From: Ochotona curzoniae
Lineage: Eukaryota > Chordata > Mammalia > Lagomorpha > Ochotonidae
Length of the DNA stretch: 64,000 nt
Assembly: GCF_017591425.1 (NCBI RefSeq)
Contig: NW_024465434.1
Location: forward strand, 372,001 to 436,000
Reading direction: 5' to 3'
Shown here: positions 11,670 through 23,391 of the stretch, piece after piece
Layout: the number at the start of each line of letters is the position of its first letter
Position numbering within the stretch: position 1 is the first letter of the stretch
The notes under the pieces: generated by a model
What the model saw: the letters and a program-made list of their open reading frames with translations, nothing else
What the model was told of the DNA's origin: nothing
The model's database searches: none
Made by a program: the position numbers and the translations under genes

Positions 11670-12390
11670 CTAGAATAGGAAATGGTTTGTATTTAGAATG
11701 GTGGTAAGGAGATGTGTTTAGGTAAGGCCAAAGGAGCCCGAGAGTTGTTAGTTGGCACATGCTGTCATCTGGATATGGCACTGAGGCAGATACAGACTTT
11801 TCTGCATTAGATACAGAAATCTAGCTAGTAAAGCTAGGTCCTGGGGAATCAGAAAAAGTGCTAGGTCCTGGGACTAATCCACTTGGGTGTGAACTTCTCT
11901 CAAAGAGGATGGGGGAATTCTGAATTCTAAAATACCACCTAGGGCATTCTTAGAAGAAAATACCTTTTAAATTCACCAAAATTCATTTAAAAAAAAAAAA
12001 GATGAAAACAAAAGTCAAGGAATAGAATCAGCAAGAATCCTTGATTTCATAAATTAGTTCCTATAGTTCTTCTGTACATTTTAAAATAGTTCAATGAGGA
12101 ATTTAACAAACATTTTATACAACACGTCTTTTAATAAAAGGTATTTGGTTCCTGTCCAGATTGTCTGTCAGATGTTATTTAGCACACAGTAACACTTCCA
12201 ATTGGTCCTTAACTTTGAAACACTTCCAATTGGTCCACAACTCTTTAAATCATTAGGGAAGACTCAAAACAGCACAAAGCAGTCTTTCTGGGTGAGTGGG
12301 AGTTCGCATCATTCCAAGAGACTGCAGTCTCTGGTACAAAGTGGAGCTGGTGGTCCCCTCCACCTGATGGACCCCCATGCTTAGGGTTAC
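11670..12390 (-). other. COLEC12: COLEC12 intron before the coiled-coil exon
   Basis: Phase 1 intron of 721 bases with donor GTAACCC and acceptor CCTATTCTAG. It contains a 12-base A run near 11989-12000 and is AT-rich in its middle. The sequence AATTGGTC, with similar flanks, occurs twice about 30 bases apart near 12198-12236. No coding signal or nameable repeat was seen. Confidence 0.85.
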
Positions 12391-12489
12391 CTAATTTTTT
12401 CAGGTCGCTTTCCACTGCTGTGAGCTTGTCATCATAGGTCTGGCGAGATGTCTCCATGCCTCCTGTGACATTGTCCATTTTCTCTACCA
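12391..12489 (-). CDS. COLEC12: COLEC12 exon: membrane-proximal stalk
   Basis: This 99-base exon encodes the segment just outside the membrane: VVEKMDNVTGGMETS, then RQTYDDKLTAVESDLKKL, ending on a split Gly. The first two bases complete a split Val codon from the transmembrane exon. The acceptor is CAAACCTTAG and the donor is GTAACCC. NVT is a potential N-glycosylation sequon, and the second half begins the coiled-coil (LTAVESDLKKL). The sequence appears identical, or nearly so, to human COLEC12 as remembered. Phases match both neighbours. The methionine inside MVEKMDN is not an initiation site, since the frame begins at the splice acceptor. Confidence 0.95.
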
Positions 12490-13244
12490 CTAAGGTTTGA
12501 AAAACAATACGTTAATGCACTTGCTTGTTCAGGTTTGTTTTTTTTCAATATCTAGGCAAGAGATTATTACTAAATAAAGGCAACAATTTAAAAATAGTAT
12601 AATTGGAAGATGAGGAAAAAGTGATTTGTTACCTGTTACAAAACCCAATGGTATCATTTTTTTGGTTGTGATTTTTTTTGTTGTTGTTCTTATGATGCTG
12701 TCACTTCTTGGATGTTTCAGAAGTTGGAACTGATTTTCTTTTTATTGAGCTAAAGTTTCCCTCAATCTGCATAATTTCCAATCTTAGTTTCCATAGATGG
12801 AACCAGAGGACATTTACAAAGTATCGCCATTCATCATCCCACTAACATCCCTAGCACAAGAGACTCCCAGGGATTCCACTGGCAAAGAAGGTCTGACTCG
12901 AATCTATACCTTGCAGAAGAAATGAAAGGCAAGAAAAGGTGCTTGCTACTGTTGGACAGCATTCCACACGGGCACCTAAACATGTGCTTTTACTTTAGTG
13001 TCAAGTGAATGTGTAGTTTATCAATTCCCAGGCAGCTGCCTAAATGGCATTTCTAAAGAATGATTTATGAAGATCGTTTTTAAAAAAACATTTTTCTTGA
13101 TTGTGTATGACAGAAAGTGAGTGATGCTATGCTCAATAAAGCTTTGGTTTTTTGTTGTTCTGAGTAGCCAGTAATTCCTTATGATAGTGAATTCAGGTCT
13201 ATAGGTGTGATTGTTTGTTTTGTGAGCTCATATTCTGATTTTTA

Positions 13245-13575
13245 AAGAATATACATTTGTTTTATTTGGAAGGCAGAGTTACACAAAGAAAGTCAGAAAG
13301 CAAGGGAGATGTCTTCCATCCACTGGTTCACTCTCCAAATGGTCACAATGGCTGAGGTTGAGTAAATTTGGAACCAAGGAGCCAGGAACCTCTTTTCAGT
13401 TCTGCCATGTGGGTGCTGTGGCCCAGAGACCTGAACCATTTTCTGCTGCTTTCCCTGGTGAATTAGCAGGGAGCTAGATCAGAGGTGGAGTAGCCAGGAC
13501 TTGAACTAGCAGCCATATGGGATGCCACTATTGCAGGCAGCAGCTTAACCCACGCTGCCACAGCACTGTCCCGCC
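13245..13575 (-). repeat. CSINE copy, minus orientation, near full length
   Basis: TTTATTTGGAAGGCAGAGTT, CACTGGTTCACTCTCCAAAT, AGCCAGGAACC, TAGCAGCCATATGGGATGCC and CTTAACCCACGCTGCCACAG, followed by a short C run. Confidence 0.9.
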
Positions 13576-13969
13576 GCCCCCCCCAAATTTACACTTGTAA
13601 AATATCTAAGCCAAAGATATTTCCCATAAAGTGACTATATGAGATCAAACTGCTACCCTCTGGAGATCATTTGTTCTGTCTTCTTCATATCAGTAAGATT
13701 TTGAAAAGAACTAAAAAAAAATCTTTTTTAGCATCAATATGCTTTGTATATTAACTGTGAGCTAATAGGTTCCATTTATACAAATTCATTAAATGTTCTA
13801 CCTACACATGGTTATACAAGATTCTCCTCAAGATTCTCTTGTCCAGAAAAAGAAGCAGGTTCCCATGTGTCTGTAACCCAAAGTGAGCTGCTCTGTAGAC
13901 TCTGGCACTGCCCCGGGCAGAGCTCAGTCTGCCCTCTGTAACGAGACACTGCCCCCGTCTCTATCATAG

Positions 13970-14170
13970 TCTCTCTTTCACCCAAGCCTCTCCAAGCTCT
14001 ACGAGCTCTCTTCTCCATAGAGATGCTCTTCCCTGGCCTCCTCACCCAGCCAAGTCCTACTTGCCCTTCAAGACTCAGCTTGTCCCAGCTTGGGAAAGCC
14101 TTTGCTGAAGGGCACCTGGCATGAAGCTCTTCCTCCTCCAGGACTCACTGCACTCTGCTGTCCTGGCTTG
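13970..14170. repeat. L2-like 3' fragment
   Basis: Phrases such as CTCTTCCCTGGCCTCCTCAC, TGCCCTTCAAGACTCAGCT and GAAGCTCTTCCTCCTCCAGG follow the order of an L2 3' end. Old and diverged. Confidence 0.4.
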
Positions 14171-15829
14171 TTTCTGGGATTGGAACAGGTGCTCTTTGGC
14201 GTACTTACTGGTTGACTGTCCACACTCATCACAAACTGACAACCCCTTGAGTCAAAATGCATGCAATATTCGTACTAAGTTGGCCCCTTGTGACCGTCAT
14301 GTTGACCACAGCCTAGCATCATGGGAGAGAACTGGATCATATCTTATTAGTCCAGGCAAAAGAACACAGTTGAAAATGTGAGGCATGGTCTTTACTGAAT
14401 GCGCACTGCTTTGTACCACCAAGAGGCTGAGAGGTTACATTAGGAATCATCTGCGTTCGGTTTTATCTTCAGCTTGCAGAGCAGTGTGTAGTGTTTGGTA
14501 GGTGCTCAATGAATATGAAATTGTGCCATCTATTTAAACAAGCGAGAGTTTGTGCAGGGGTTCCCGGGGTGTGCAAAGATCTGGCTGAGTTATGGGTCTC
14601 ATTCACAAACTGACAGCTCATCTCACCCAGGGAGGCCTTCGCACTGGCACCAAGTATGACATTTCATGGGGGGGGGGGTAATTGTTGTTTTTTCACAATT
14701 ATTACACAGACACAGAAGTATAGTTACAGTAATCTATACCTTAGAGCTGTCTGATGGGCACGCACTCTCCTAAAGCCCTGGATACTCTCAAGAACAAAAT
14801 GTTTCATATGCGTTTTAGCAACGCTACACTTTTTAAATATAAAATATGGAATGTTTACAAGTTTGAGTTCAGTTTTGATCCTCAAATCAAAACACATGCC
14901 TTGGTCTGTCCTCAAACCACACGAAGGATCTGAAGTCCTGCCCTTCTTTCCTGGAAGCCAAAGAATCCTCTAAATATGCTGACGATCATTTTCTATGCTC
15001 TCTAATTTTTCTTCCATTTTAGTTTTGAAAAGCACAGAACCACTGTGGACAGTTAATTCAGACTGGTTTAGAGTAAGAGGAATACAAACACACCATACAC
15101 AAAAAATTTTAAGACCTGTAAACTTTTCTGTGCAACCAGGAAACTATTTGTCCAAGCCACAAGTGCTAATGAACTTGTTCACATGCATTGGGGCTTAAAA
15201 AACAGGATGCTGATATAAAGCCACAAACCTTAGAACTGCAATGCTGGCAGCTTACTGGTGCATAAAAATACTTGAATGAGATTCAGGGCTAACACTTTCT
15301 GCAAGAGTATACAGCATTTGTGTTGTTGAGTATTTTGGATTTTTTAGCACAAACTCTCAGGAATGTAGAGCTGTCCTGTCTGATGCCACAAAGGCCCAGT
15401 TTAAGGACGGACTTGTTTATACATCATTCTTATATGAGGAAAACAAACAGGAGGAACAAAAGGGTTACTAGCAGTCTGGTTTCACATGCTCACCCTTCCT
15501 GCCCCCAACAGGGAATTGCTTCTTCACATACATTTTTCTCAGCACACAGTTGTTTTAGGTATTGTCCCTGGAGCTGCTCCTTTCCAATACTCAAAGCACA
15601 ATTCCCTGACAATAAGCTCTTCTATGAAAGTGGCCTGATGTCCTCCTGTAGCCCGGCTCAATACCCTCCTTTTCACTGGTCTTGATTCTCTCGGTCTTTA
15701 AGATACGCGGCAATCCTTGCCATCTGATTGTATGAAGCTAGCCCTGTGATTTGATTCCAGAGCACAACAGCTGCACCTTTACTGAAATAGTGGCAGCACC
15801 TACTGTGTCTATGATGGACAATCACAGTA

Positions 15830-15965
15830 AGAACATATATGCTTTGCTGTACCTCAACTCATCTTCACAACTCCTATTATGCATGTGAAGAAACTGGGCT
15901 CAGAGATGTCCACTAACTTGGTCACATGGCTGGTAAACCATTTCAGTGCTGCATCAGCAGGGAGA
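15830..15965 (-). repeat. MIR-like fragment
   Basis: AACTCATCTTCACAACTCCT, GTGAAGAAACTGGGCTCAGA and GGTCACATGGCTGGTAAACC follow the reversed MIR order. Confidence 0.6.
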
Positions 15966-16091
15966 TTTAACTCCATGTTGCCTTTCATTTAGCATTTCCC
16001 CTGTCTAAATCAAATGTCCCTTTAAAATTTAAAAAGCCCAGAGGGGAAGGATTCTGTCTTCTTTAAAACTTTTTATCACCAGATGTTTACT

Positions 16092-16298
16092 AAAGAGGAG
16101 AAGAGAGGGGAGGAGAGGGAAAAGGGGAGAGAAGAGAAAGGGAGTGAAGGGGAGGAGGATGGTGGGGTGAGAAGAGGGAAGGTGAAGGGAAGGGGTGAGA
16201 AGACATGAGAGGGAGAGAGGAAGAAAAGGGAGGGGAGGGGAGAGCAAAGTTGGGGAGGGAAGAGGGCTGGATGGGAGGAAAGAGAAGGGGAAGAGGAT
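16092..16298 (+). repeat. Polypurine (GGGA/GAAG-rich) tract
   Basis: About 207 bases almost wholly A and G on the plus strand, built from irregular GGGGAG, GAGAAG and GGGAAGG blocks, with few pyrimidines (for example ACATGAG, CAAAGTT). In the gene's sense strand it is a polypyrimidine tract. The reversed open frames over it (Pro/Leu/Ser-rich) are composition artefacts. Confidence 0.9.
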
Positions 16299-19292
16299 GC
16301 TCCATCAAATGCCAGGGCAGAGGAGGTACCTGGCTGTAGCTAAGAGCATGCTTTCTGCTTCAAATCCTCCCGGTCCCAGCCACCTTCCCCTCCCAGACCC
16401 TGAGTGAGTGACTCAGTGAGTCTCTGGCCTGTTCAGCAAATTCTCTAGAAGGAACTTCACGATGTGCTAACTTTGCATCTGTGGCCATGAGAGAAAAGAA
16501 GTCAAGAACATTTTTGAGGAAAACAGGATAGAGTTGCCTTTGCTAATTCTGATCAATGATGGATTTTGATTTTATTTTCTTTCAACTTCAGAGAAATACC
16601 TTATTGTGTATCTTTCATCGAGTATTCTTCATCCCTCCCACCCTTTTAGTAGGAGAGGGTTTCTTCAGACATCAAAGGAGGATGTGCGAAAGCAGAACTG
16701 GGTCTTATCTTTTTGCCTCTTACAATACTGGGTCACCAGAATCTTATCAGTAAGAAATGGGAACCAGGGCACACATAAAGAGAAAGGACATCTGGAAAAT
16801 GTCAGCATTTTAGCTCATTAAGTTCTTGTTGGAAACCCAAAGTGCTTGTTGCATTATCCTCCCTCTGTCAGCAGAGGCCTGAGGGATGAGGGCACAAAGG
16901 AAGGAAAAGAGGCGCCACTGTGTTGTCACCCTTAACTCAGGAGATGATGCCCCCTGAACAAGCCAAGTGATTTCTAGGACTTTAGGATTTTAGGGAGGGC
17001 TTTGAGAGGGAGCAGTTCGCTGCTTGCATGGGCTTATGCACCCCCTTAGCATCTATTGTTAACCTTTGTATAGGAATCAGCCCCAATCATTCTGTCCCAT
17101 CCATGACCCATGTATCCATCCCATTCAGTCATCCAGTAAACTTTCCTGGCACCTGCCTGAGCTGCATGAGGTTAGGTACCAGTAGGAGGTATAATGAATG
17201 AAAAATAGTCTTTACAGAAACTTCTCATTTGGGTGGTGAGAAATGAAGTTACTGGCTTCCATGACATTACAGCATGATAAGGCTAAGAGTCAAGAGAGAA
17301 CTCTATGTAAACACACAGTGGGGAGTTCAAAGTCAACTTTCAGGGGTTCCACGCAGGACATGGTATCTAAGCGAAACCTCAAGGGCCTAAGGAGCCGTTT
17401 CAGTGCAGAGCAGGGAACAGACGCCTGGAAATGGATCAGCACATGTGAGGTCACAGTGGAAAGGATTTCCTAATGGGCAGAAATGGAAAAATTACCTGTT
17501 CTCCAAGCAAACAAACCAACCAAACAAAACCACCTCCCTTGGTTTTCTTCTGAGAGCATAAAATTTTAGGCCTTATTTCTTAGTAGAGGGTTAAAAAGTA
17601 CCACTACCACCTCTCAGTAACACATGTGTCCCTAAGGGAACTTACTAAATATCTGCTTGATTTCAAACTTCTCTTTCATCTCAGTTTGCCAGGAACTCTG
17701 AGGAGTAATTATAGAATTATCTAGTAAAGGAAAAGAGCCTATGTGATTTGCCTGGAGCACAGAGACTCTCTTTTCTCTCATCTCTCACTTGGTGCCCACC
17801 CACCTCTCCGCCCACCCTCCCTGGGACTCCATACTCATCATCATTCACTTTGTTCACTGCTGCTGCTGCTAAAAACCCAAGGCACTCCAGGTTACATTCA
17901 CTCATAACAAAGGGATAAAATGACCTGATAATTTGCCAGGTTTCCATTGCCCAAATCCATCAGCATCATCTATGATGCACCTGATTTTCCATAGACATAA
18001 CTGAGGAATGAGACTAAAAAGCCTCAGCTATATTGCATACATGTTTATACAGCTATACATGTTTTACCATTCTAATGGTTAGAGCTGTGGTTAGGGACTT
18101 CATAGCCATAGTATGGGAAGGCTTCTATTTTATCCTCTCTCCTCATCCCAACCACCTTGAAAAGCAGCAAATGTGAATGTCATGTCACAGATCAGAACCT
18201 CCAAAAAAAAGTTCTTACCAAGGGGCCAGAGCTACACCAAGAACTTTGCATGATGCCCACTCTCTAGCAAGCACTGCCTAAACATCTGTAATTATGAATG
18301 GTAGAAGGATCAAGACATAGGTGTGTATTTATGTGTGTGTATACAAACAAATATATACACAATGAATAGAATTGAATTATCTGGTTCTGAAGCCCCTCTC
18401 ATGCAAACCCACTGGGAAAGAGGTGGAAGGCATCACAGGTTGGAGGGTCCGAGCCTCCTCCTGGGCCAGGGGCCTGGGTTAGGGAACAGAGGAGTGAGCC
18501 TGTGGGAATTCCCCTCTGGTGATGTCTGTTCTCAGGGAAGGCTACTGAGGGGAGCAATGAAGATCTGCAGATGCCACATCTGCACATAGGATGTTGACAG
18601 GAGGGCTCCAGGACTGTTTTCTAGAAAAGCTGGCTTATGGAGTTTGTGATTCACAATCATAACCCCTTCCACCTGTGTGCTCTGGGAGGGGTGAAAGGAC
18701 AGAGGAATCTGTCATCTGTGAGTCCCATGATTCCCACAGAAACTTCCCTCTCTTCTGAGCCAGACATAGGTAGCACAACAGGGTATAAAGAGGAGCTGAA
18801 GTGGTGAGGCTTGCTCTATGCCTTTCTACGGGCACAGTGTCACTGAGCTGAGCCAACAATAGTAACCTCAGGAAATGTGCTGAAGAGGAAAGAAAGGAAT
18901 GGGGTGACCAGTCCCTGGGGGAAGTTGGTCGTATCTCCAGACAGCTTATGTGTTGCTTATCCTGTGTCAGTAGTTTCCCTGTGTGCCGACTCCAGGCTTC
19001 CAGAGAGTCTCTCGGTGATAAGCTGTTGGAGGTGGGGAGGATAGAGGAAGAGGGAGTAGCTGGAAACAGGCAGGAAAAAGAAACACAGAGGGGGAAAAAA
19101 GATCTTCATAACTCACAGAGAACCATTGTTATTGTTGAAATGAGTCGAAAGGAATGACTGTTTCTTCCTTTCCTATGGCACAGTTACAAGCAGCTCAGGA
19201 AACAGATAGGAGCTCAGGATGTGGCTAAGTTTACACCTGAGTTGCATCAATAAGATACAGTTCTGCATGCAAAAACAACTGCAGATGGAAAA

Positions 19293-19590
19293 TATCTGGG
19301 AAGGGCACAATGGGCTAAGCTTCTGCTTTTGATGCCAGCATCCCACATCCAAGTGCTAGTTTGGGTCCCTGCTAATGAACCTTGAAAAGAAACAGATGAT
19401 GGTCCAAGTGCTTGGGCCTCCGCCTTTCATGTGGGAGACTTAGGCACACTTCCAGGCTGCTGGCTTAGGCCTAGTCCAGCCCTGGCTGCTACAATCATTT
19501 GGAGACTAGACCAGTAGATTGGAGATCACTCTCAGTGTCTGTTCCTCTCGTTCTGTCATTCTTCATTTCAATAAATACATCTTTAAAAAT
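19293..19590 (+). repeat. CSINE copy, plus orientation
   Basis: GGGCACAATGGGCTAAGCTT, GGCCTCCGCCTTTCATGTGG and a 3' end TTTCAATAAATACATC. GAAAATAT occurs on both flanks and could be a short target-site duplication. Confidence 0.85.
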
Positions 19591-19599
19591 AGAAAATAT

Positions 19600-19862
19600 T
19601 GGGGAACAATTTGTATTCAGACATGTCTAGTCTTTTATACTTTGTCATTCGTTATTGTAATAAGTACAATATAACAATGATTTACATGGCATTTATAATG
19701 TGTTAGATATTATAGTTAATCTAGAGTTGATTTAAAGTATATGGGTGGGGATATGAATACCACACCATTTTATTTATGACATTTGAATATCCATGGATTT
19801 TGGTAGCCTATGATGTCTTGGAACCAATATCCCTCAGACCTTGAGAGAAGACTGTACTTTCA
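19600..19862 (+). repeat. Ancient mammalian interspersed repeat (DNA-transposon-like), copy 1
   Basis: Contains ACTTTGTCATTCGTTATTG, CATGGCATTTATAATGTGTT, AGTATATGGG and GAATATCCATGGATTTTGGT, ending near GAAGACTGTA. I recognise this as an old, widespread mammalian repeat but cannot name its family with confidence. A second, same-strand copy lies at 48.1 kb. The 3' end comes within 90 bases of the transmembrane exon's donor. Confidence 0.55.
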
Positions 19863-19945
19863 ACTTGCAGAGATGATTTTATTTTCATGTTTAAGTTAAT
19901 GAAGCAAAACTCAGTACTCGGGAGGAAAACAGAAGCAGTACTCAC

Positions 19946-20068
19946 CTTTATATCCCAAAATGGCCACTGTGATTGTTAGCAAGGCGCACAGAATGTACAA
20001 CAATATGATAGAAAACTTGAGTGCCCAGTTATTTTTACATTTGGTGCATTGTGTTCCTTCCTGGATAC
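19946..20068 (-). CDS. COLEC12: COLEC12 exon: cytoplasmic end and transmembrane anchor
   Basis: This 123-base exon encodes the last part of the short cytoplasmic tail and the single signal-anchor helix of this type II membrane protein. The reading is IQEGTQCTKCKNNWALK, followed by a hydrophobic segment of about 22 residues (FSIILLYILCALLTITVAIL), then GYK and a split Val. The CTKC pair just inside the membrane is a conserved-looking juxtamembrane motif. The acceptor is CTCTTACAG and the donor is GTGAGTACT. The first two bases finish a Gly codon from an upstream exon encoding the N-terminal tail, which in human carries a tyrosine internalisation motif. I did not find that exon in 20069-64000, so the 5' intron probably runs past the window end. 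Confidence 0.95.
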
Positions 20069-20289
20069 CTGTAAGAGAAGTCAGATTTTAGCAATAGCAA
20101 GCAGAAACAAAAGTATCTTTGCAAATTTGTGTTCTAATACTATAAAAAGATTAATTCTTGTGTAGAGGTATTTTAAAGCTAAAATACCAGTTTATCAGCA
20201 TAAATACTTTAAATCCTATTACTTTATGATTGAATTTAACAGGATATAAACACTGCTCATAGCTATCAGAATGTTTATATTTTTACTTT

Positions 20290-20590
20290 TCATGATACAG
20301 TCCCATAAGCTCAGAGATTTCCTTTTCTGCCTTCCCCATTTATCCCACTCCCTGTTCTCTATATTATTAAATAGTTTAGTCGTTCAACAACAGTCACAAG
20401 TCCATCACTCTGCTATTTAAAGGTATCCTGACAATGTAGGTATGGACAATGGTAGACAGTCCAGCATCCTATTGTCAGGATATATTTAACAGTTTCATTG
20501 GGAGTCTATCTTTTATTCAGAAGTAGAGATGCATATTGCATTATATCTTCTTGGTATGCTAGTCTCCCTTATACAGTTCCTCTAGATGAA
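20290..20590 (-). mobile_element. L1 3'UTR fragment, copy A
   Basis: Reversed, it matches the same 3'UTR seen at 50.4-50.7 kb and at 20.64 kb: ATGCATCTCTACTTC, AGACTCCCAATGAAACTG and GGATGCTGGACTGTCTACCA. No coding part is attached. Confidence 0.65.
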
Positions 20591-20639
20591 CAGTTTTAAA
20601 TCAAATTTCATTTTATAAATAAATTAACCATTTTGTTTT

Positions 20640-20975
20640 TATTCTACTATATTATTATTATCACCATCACCAATTTATGATACAGTTCTATAGGCCCTGG
20701 GATTTCCCTTATATCTTCCCCAAATCCCTTCCCCTCCACTGAGTTCCCCAGATTATAACTAGTGTATAGTTCTTCATAAAGAGTCATATGTCTGTCATTG
20801 TGGGCATGAACAATGGCAGAGAGTCCAGCATCTTATTGTCAGGATATAGTTATAACAGTTTCATGGGGAGTCCATCTTTGATCTGGAAGTAGAGATGCAT
20901 ACTGCATTGTATCCTCACATCTGGATATGAAAGTCTCTATTATACAGTTATTACACATCTCCTTAAATGAAAAGC
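20640..20975 (-). mobile_element. L1 3'UTR fragment, copy B
   Basis: A second, better conserved copy of the 20.29 kb element in the same orientation: reversed it reads ATGCAGTATGCATCTCTACT, GATGGACTCCCCATGAAACT and ATGCTGGACTCTCTGCCATT. The two copies sit about 50 bases apart. Confidence 0.7.
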
Positions 20976-20997
20976 TACAAAACAAAATCAATAAAAG

Positions 20998-21175
20998 GGA
21001 TTAAAATAGAAAGTAAAAATACCATGAAGTTAAATAACATGCTATTCAATGACTAATGTGTCACTGAAGAAATGAAAAAGAAAATCCAGAACCTTCTTGA
21101 AGAAAATGATGCTGCTGTATGATCTATGATTCAGTGAAGAATTTGAGAAAGTATTGAAGAGATGAAACAAAAAAA
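20998..21175 (+). mobile_element. L1 ORF2-like fragment
   Basis: ACATGCTATTCAATGACTAA, GTGTCACTGAAGAAATGAAA and AATCCAGAACCTTCTTGAAG resemble the L1 ORF2 endonuclease-to-RT region. Broken frames; a short scrap only. Confidence 0.5.
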
Positions 21176-21194
21176 AATATCAAAATCCATGAGC

Positions 21195-21275
21195 TATAGT
21201 TTGTGTTGATATTTATTGGTGAGATATGTCTCCTGTAGGCAACAAACATGTTTCAGTAAACATCTGTATATAGCA
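21195..21275 (-). mobile_element. L1 ORF2-like fragment
   Basis: TGGTGAGATATGTCTCCTGT followed by AGGCAACAAACA is a typical reversed L1 ORF2 phrase; short and diverged. Confidence 0.5.
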
Positions 21276-22239
21276 AATTTAAAAAAAAAACTGAAATAGA
21301 CTTAGAATTAGATATTATTGGTCCAACAGCAAACCACAGTCAACTCCTAAGACCTGTGACCTATCCCTTAATAGTAATGTGTCGGAACTGGTTCCAAGTG
21401 GCTTATGAGAGCCAGTTGTTCACTTTGTAGAATTACTGGGAACTGGTTTGTTAAGCTGTTGGTAGCTTGGAATCAGCCCTGGAGGGAGATTTTACATTAT
21501 GGAACTTGGCAGACACAGCAAGTTAGGATTACTCACAGCACAACAGTTTACCAGTGGGCCATGGGTTGGGATGGACCAGAATCTATTACACAAGACACAG
21601 GGAATCTTACACACCACAGGAATACAGAAAATGGGTACTGATCCTTATTGAAATCATCCCAGTGACTTGAATGAAAATTAGATAATAGAAAAAACAGACA
21701 CCTCTGATGGCTGGAGGTATATTTTTACAGCTTACCTTTTTGAAAAACATGTTAGTCTAAATGATAAACCAGAATCACTACTGCAAGTGACTCCAGAAAC
21801 TACCTTGTTACAAGAGAACTTTCCATCTTGATTGATTAGAAAGACAGAAAACAAAGGCTGTGGACACTTTCATGGGAAAACTTACATTGGGAGGATACAG
21901 ACGACCTTGTGTTTTCCTGCCCTGTTCCCCTGTGTGTGTCTCCTAACAGTTTTGCCCAGGAGTGACATCATGTCAAGGACTGACCTTCTATGAATTGCGC
22001 TCCATAACTTTCTCGGGGGGAGCCATAAGGATTAAGTGATATTTGATAGTTTTCTGTTCTTGGTTTGTAATTTTATGCATAGTGCCCTTCTTAGTGAAAA
22101 GAGTGCTTCACCTGTGTCTACAAAATGATGATGCAAACAACAGGTAATGAAGACCTAGGATTCAGCTTTCAGGATTCAACCAGTTCCTCTGCTGTCTGAG
22201 GTATACATACAAGGTTTGCCAGTTTCCTAACTTAAAAAG

Positions 22240-22490
22240 TGCTACCTTGAAAACTTTAGGGTGCCTCATATTCTCCTGTCTAATTCAGCAGGTCTGAATT
22301 AAACCTCCCCGGTGGTGCTAATGCTGGCAGAACACCGCAGAGTGGTGCATCTCAAACTCTCCAAGAGTTAACAAAGCATCATGTGGTTGTAATGCACAAG
22401 TGTGAGGTAGGCACTGCGATTCTGCATTTCTATCAAGATCTCATGATGCCCGGGCCACACACTGGGAAGCAGGGGTTTGGCTGTGAAGAT
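22240..22490. mobile_element. MER5-like (hAT-Charlie) DNA transposon remnant
   Basis: GTGGTGCATCTCAAACTCTC, GATTCTGCATTTCTATCAAG and CTCATGATGCCCGGGCCACA fit the MER5 consensus order. No coding capacity. Confidence 0.5.
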
Positions 22491-22964
22491 CATTCATACT
22501 GGTGAGTTAACTCCTTGAAGACAGAGCTAGAAAATCAGCCTTGTTGATCAGAGGTGCAGTCAATCAGCTTCCTGTGTTGCAAGTTTCCCGTGTCTGTACT
22601 CTTTCCATATGACTTTTAAAAAACGGCCACTTGTACATCTCAGTGCCAACTTGCAAGTCCAAAACTGATCTCAGTTCTCACCCTGCCAAGCCAGATCTCA
22701 ACTTCCGCCCAACTCTTATTTCCACTCATTACATGATCATACTATCCAAACCCTTCAGGGGGTTAAACTAAATGAAAAGGAGCTCCGTGAATTCTTCTGG
22801 AGTTCTCATTCCCCAGTTCAGCCAGGCACCAGGCACTGTTCATCTTCTTGTGGGAAACATTTTTAACATAAATTTATATTTTTAAAATTAAAAGTTAAAA
22901 TTTTGAACATTTTGCCACGTTCATATCACATGTGTTTATCATGATCATCTTCACTCTCAGTTTA

Positions 22965-23045
22965 CTGCTGTTCATTTACTGCCTACCCTGTGCCAGGTTC
23001 TGAGCTAAGCACTTTACACATAGCCCCCTTCACCTGTCAGATGAA
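22965..23045. repeat. MIR-like fragment
   Basis: TTACTGCCTACCCTGTGCCA, GGTTCTGAGCTAAGCACTTT and ACACATAGCC match the common MIR core. Confidence 0.6.
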
Positions 23046-23363
23046 CCTGGAAGCTGGCAAGGCAGTGAGGGCTGAGACTTCCTCCTCCCCCTGCTGCAGC
23101 AGGAATTCCAACATGTGTCAGACACCAGATGCCACTCTCTCCCCACTCCTTAGGCTACAGCTCCAGGCTCTGCTCCTTCTGCCTTCTCTGTCGCCACCAC
23201 CAATCTAGTGTGGGATCTGCTCATCTCTATGGAACTTCCTTTTCCGTTTCAGCTGGAATCCAGCCTCACCCTGTACTGAAATCCTGCTATCCTCATGACA
23301 TTTGCCAAGATGGAAAAACACAAAGGAAAAAACAACTCAATGGCTTATCCTTAAAGAATGTGT

Positions 23364-23391
23364 GTATGTGTGCACACACACACACACACTC
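23364..23391 (+). repeat. (CA)n microsatellite
   Basis: TGTGTGTATGTGTGCACACA then CACACACACACT: a TG run followed by a CA run, able to fold back on itself. Confidence 0.85.

Larger units (their letters stand above)
12490..19945 (-). other. COLEC12: COLEC12 intron after the transmembrane exon
   Basis: Phase 1 intron of about 7.5 kb, with donor GTGAGTACT and acceptor CAAACCTTAG. It includes CSINE copies near 13245-13575 and 19293-19590, L2-like sequence near 13970-14170, MIR-like sequence near 15830-15960, a 200-base polypurine tract at 16092-16298, and an ancient repeat at 19600-19860. The stretch 16300-19290 shows nothing I can name. Confidence 0.87.

Noticed and set aside
10615..11781. Reading the coiled-coil frame as a 388-residue protein with its own start
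   Set aside because: The first 37 or so residues come from intron sequence; the true border is the AG acceptor just before 11669, confirmed by phase with the stalk exon.
16029..16308. Pro/Leu/Ser-rich minus-strand open frames
   Set aside because: Artefact of the polypurine tract, which has no stop codons on its pyrimidine strand.
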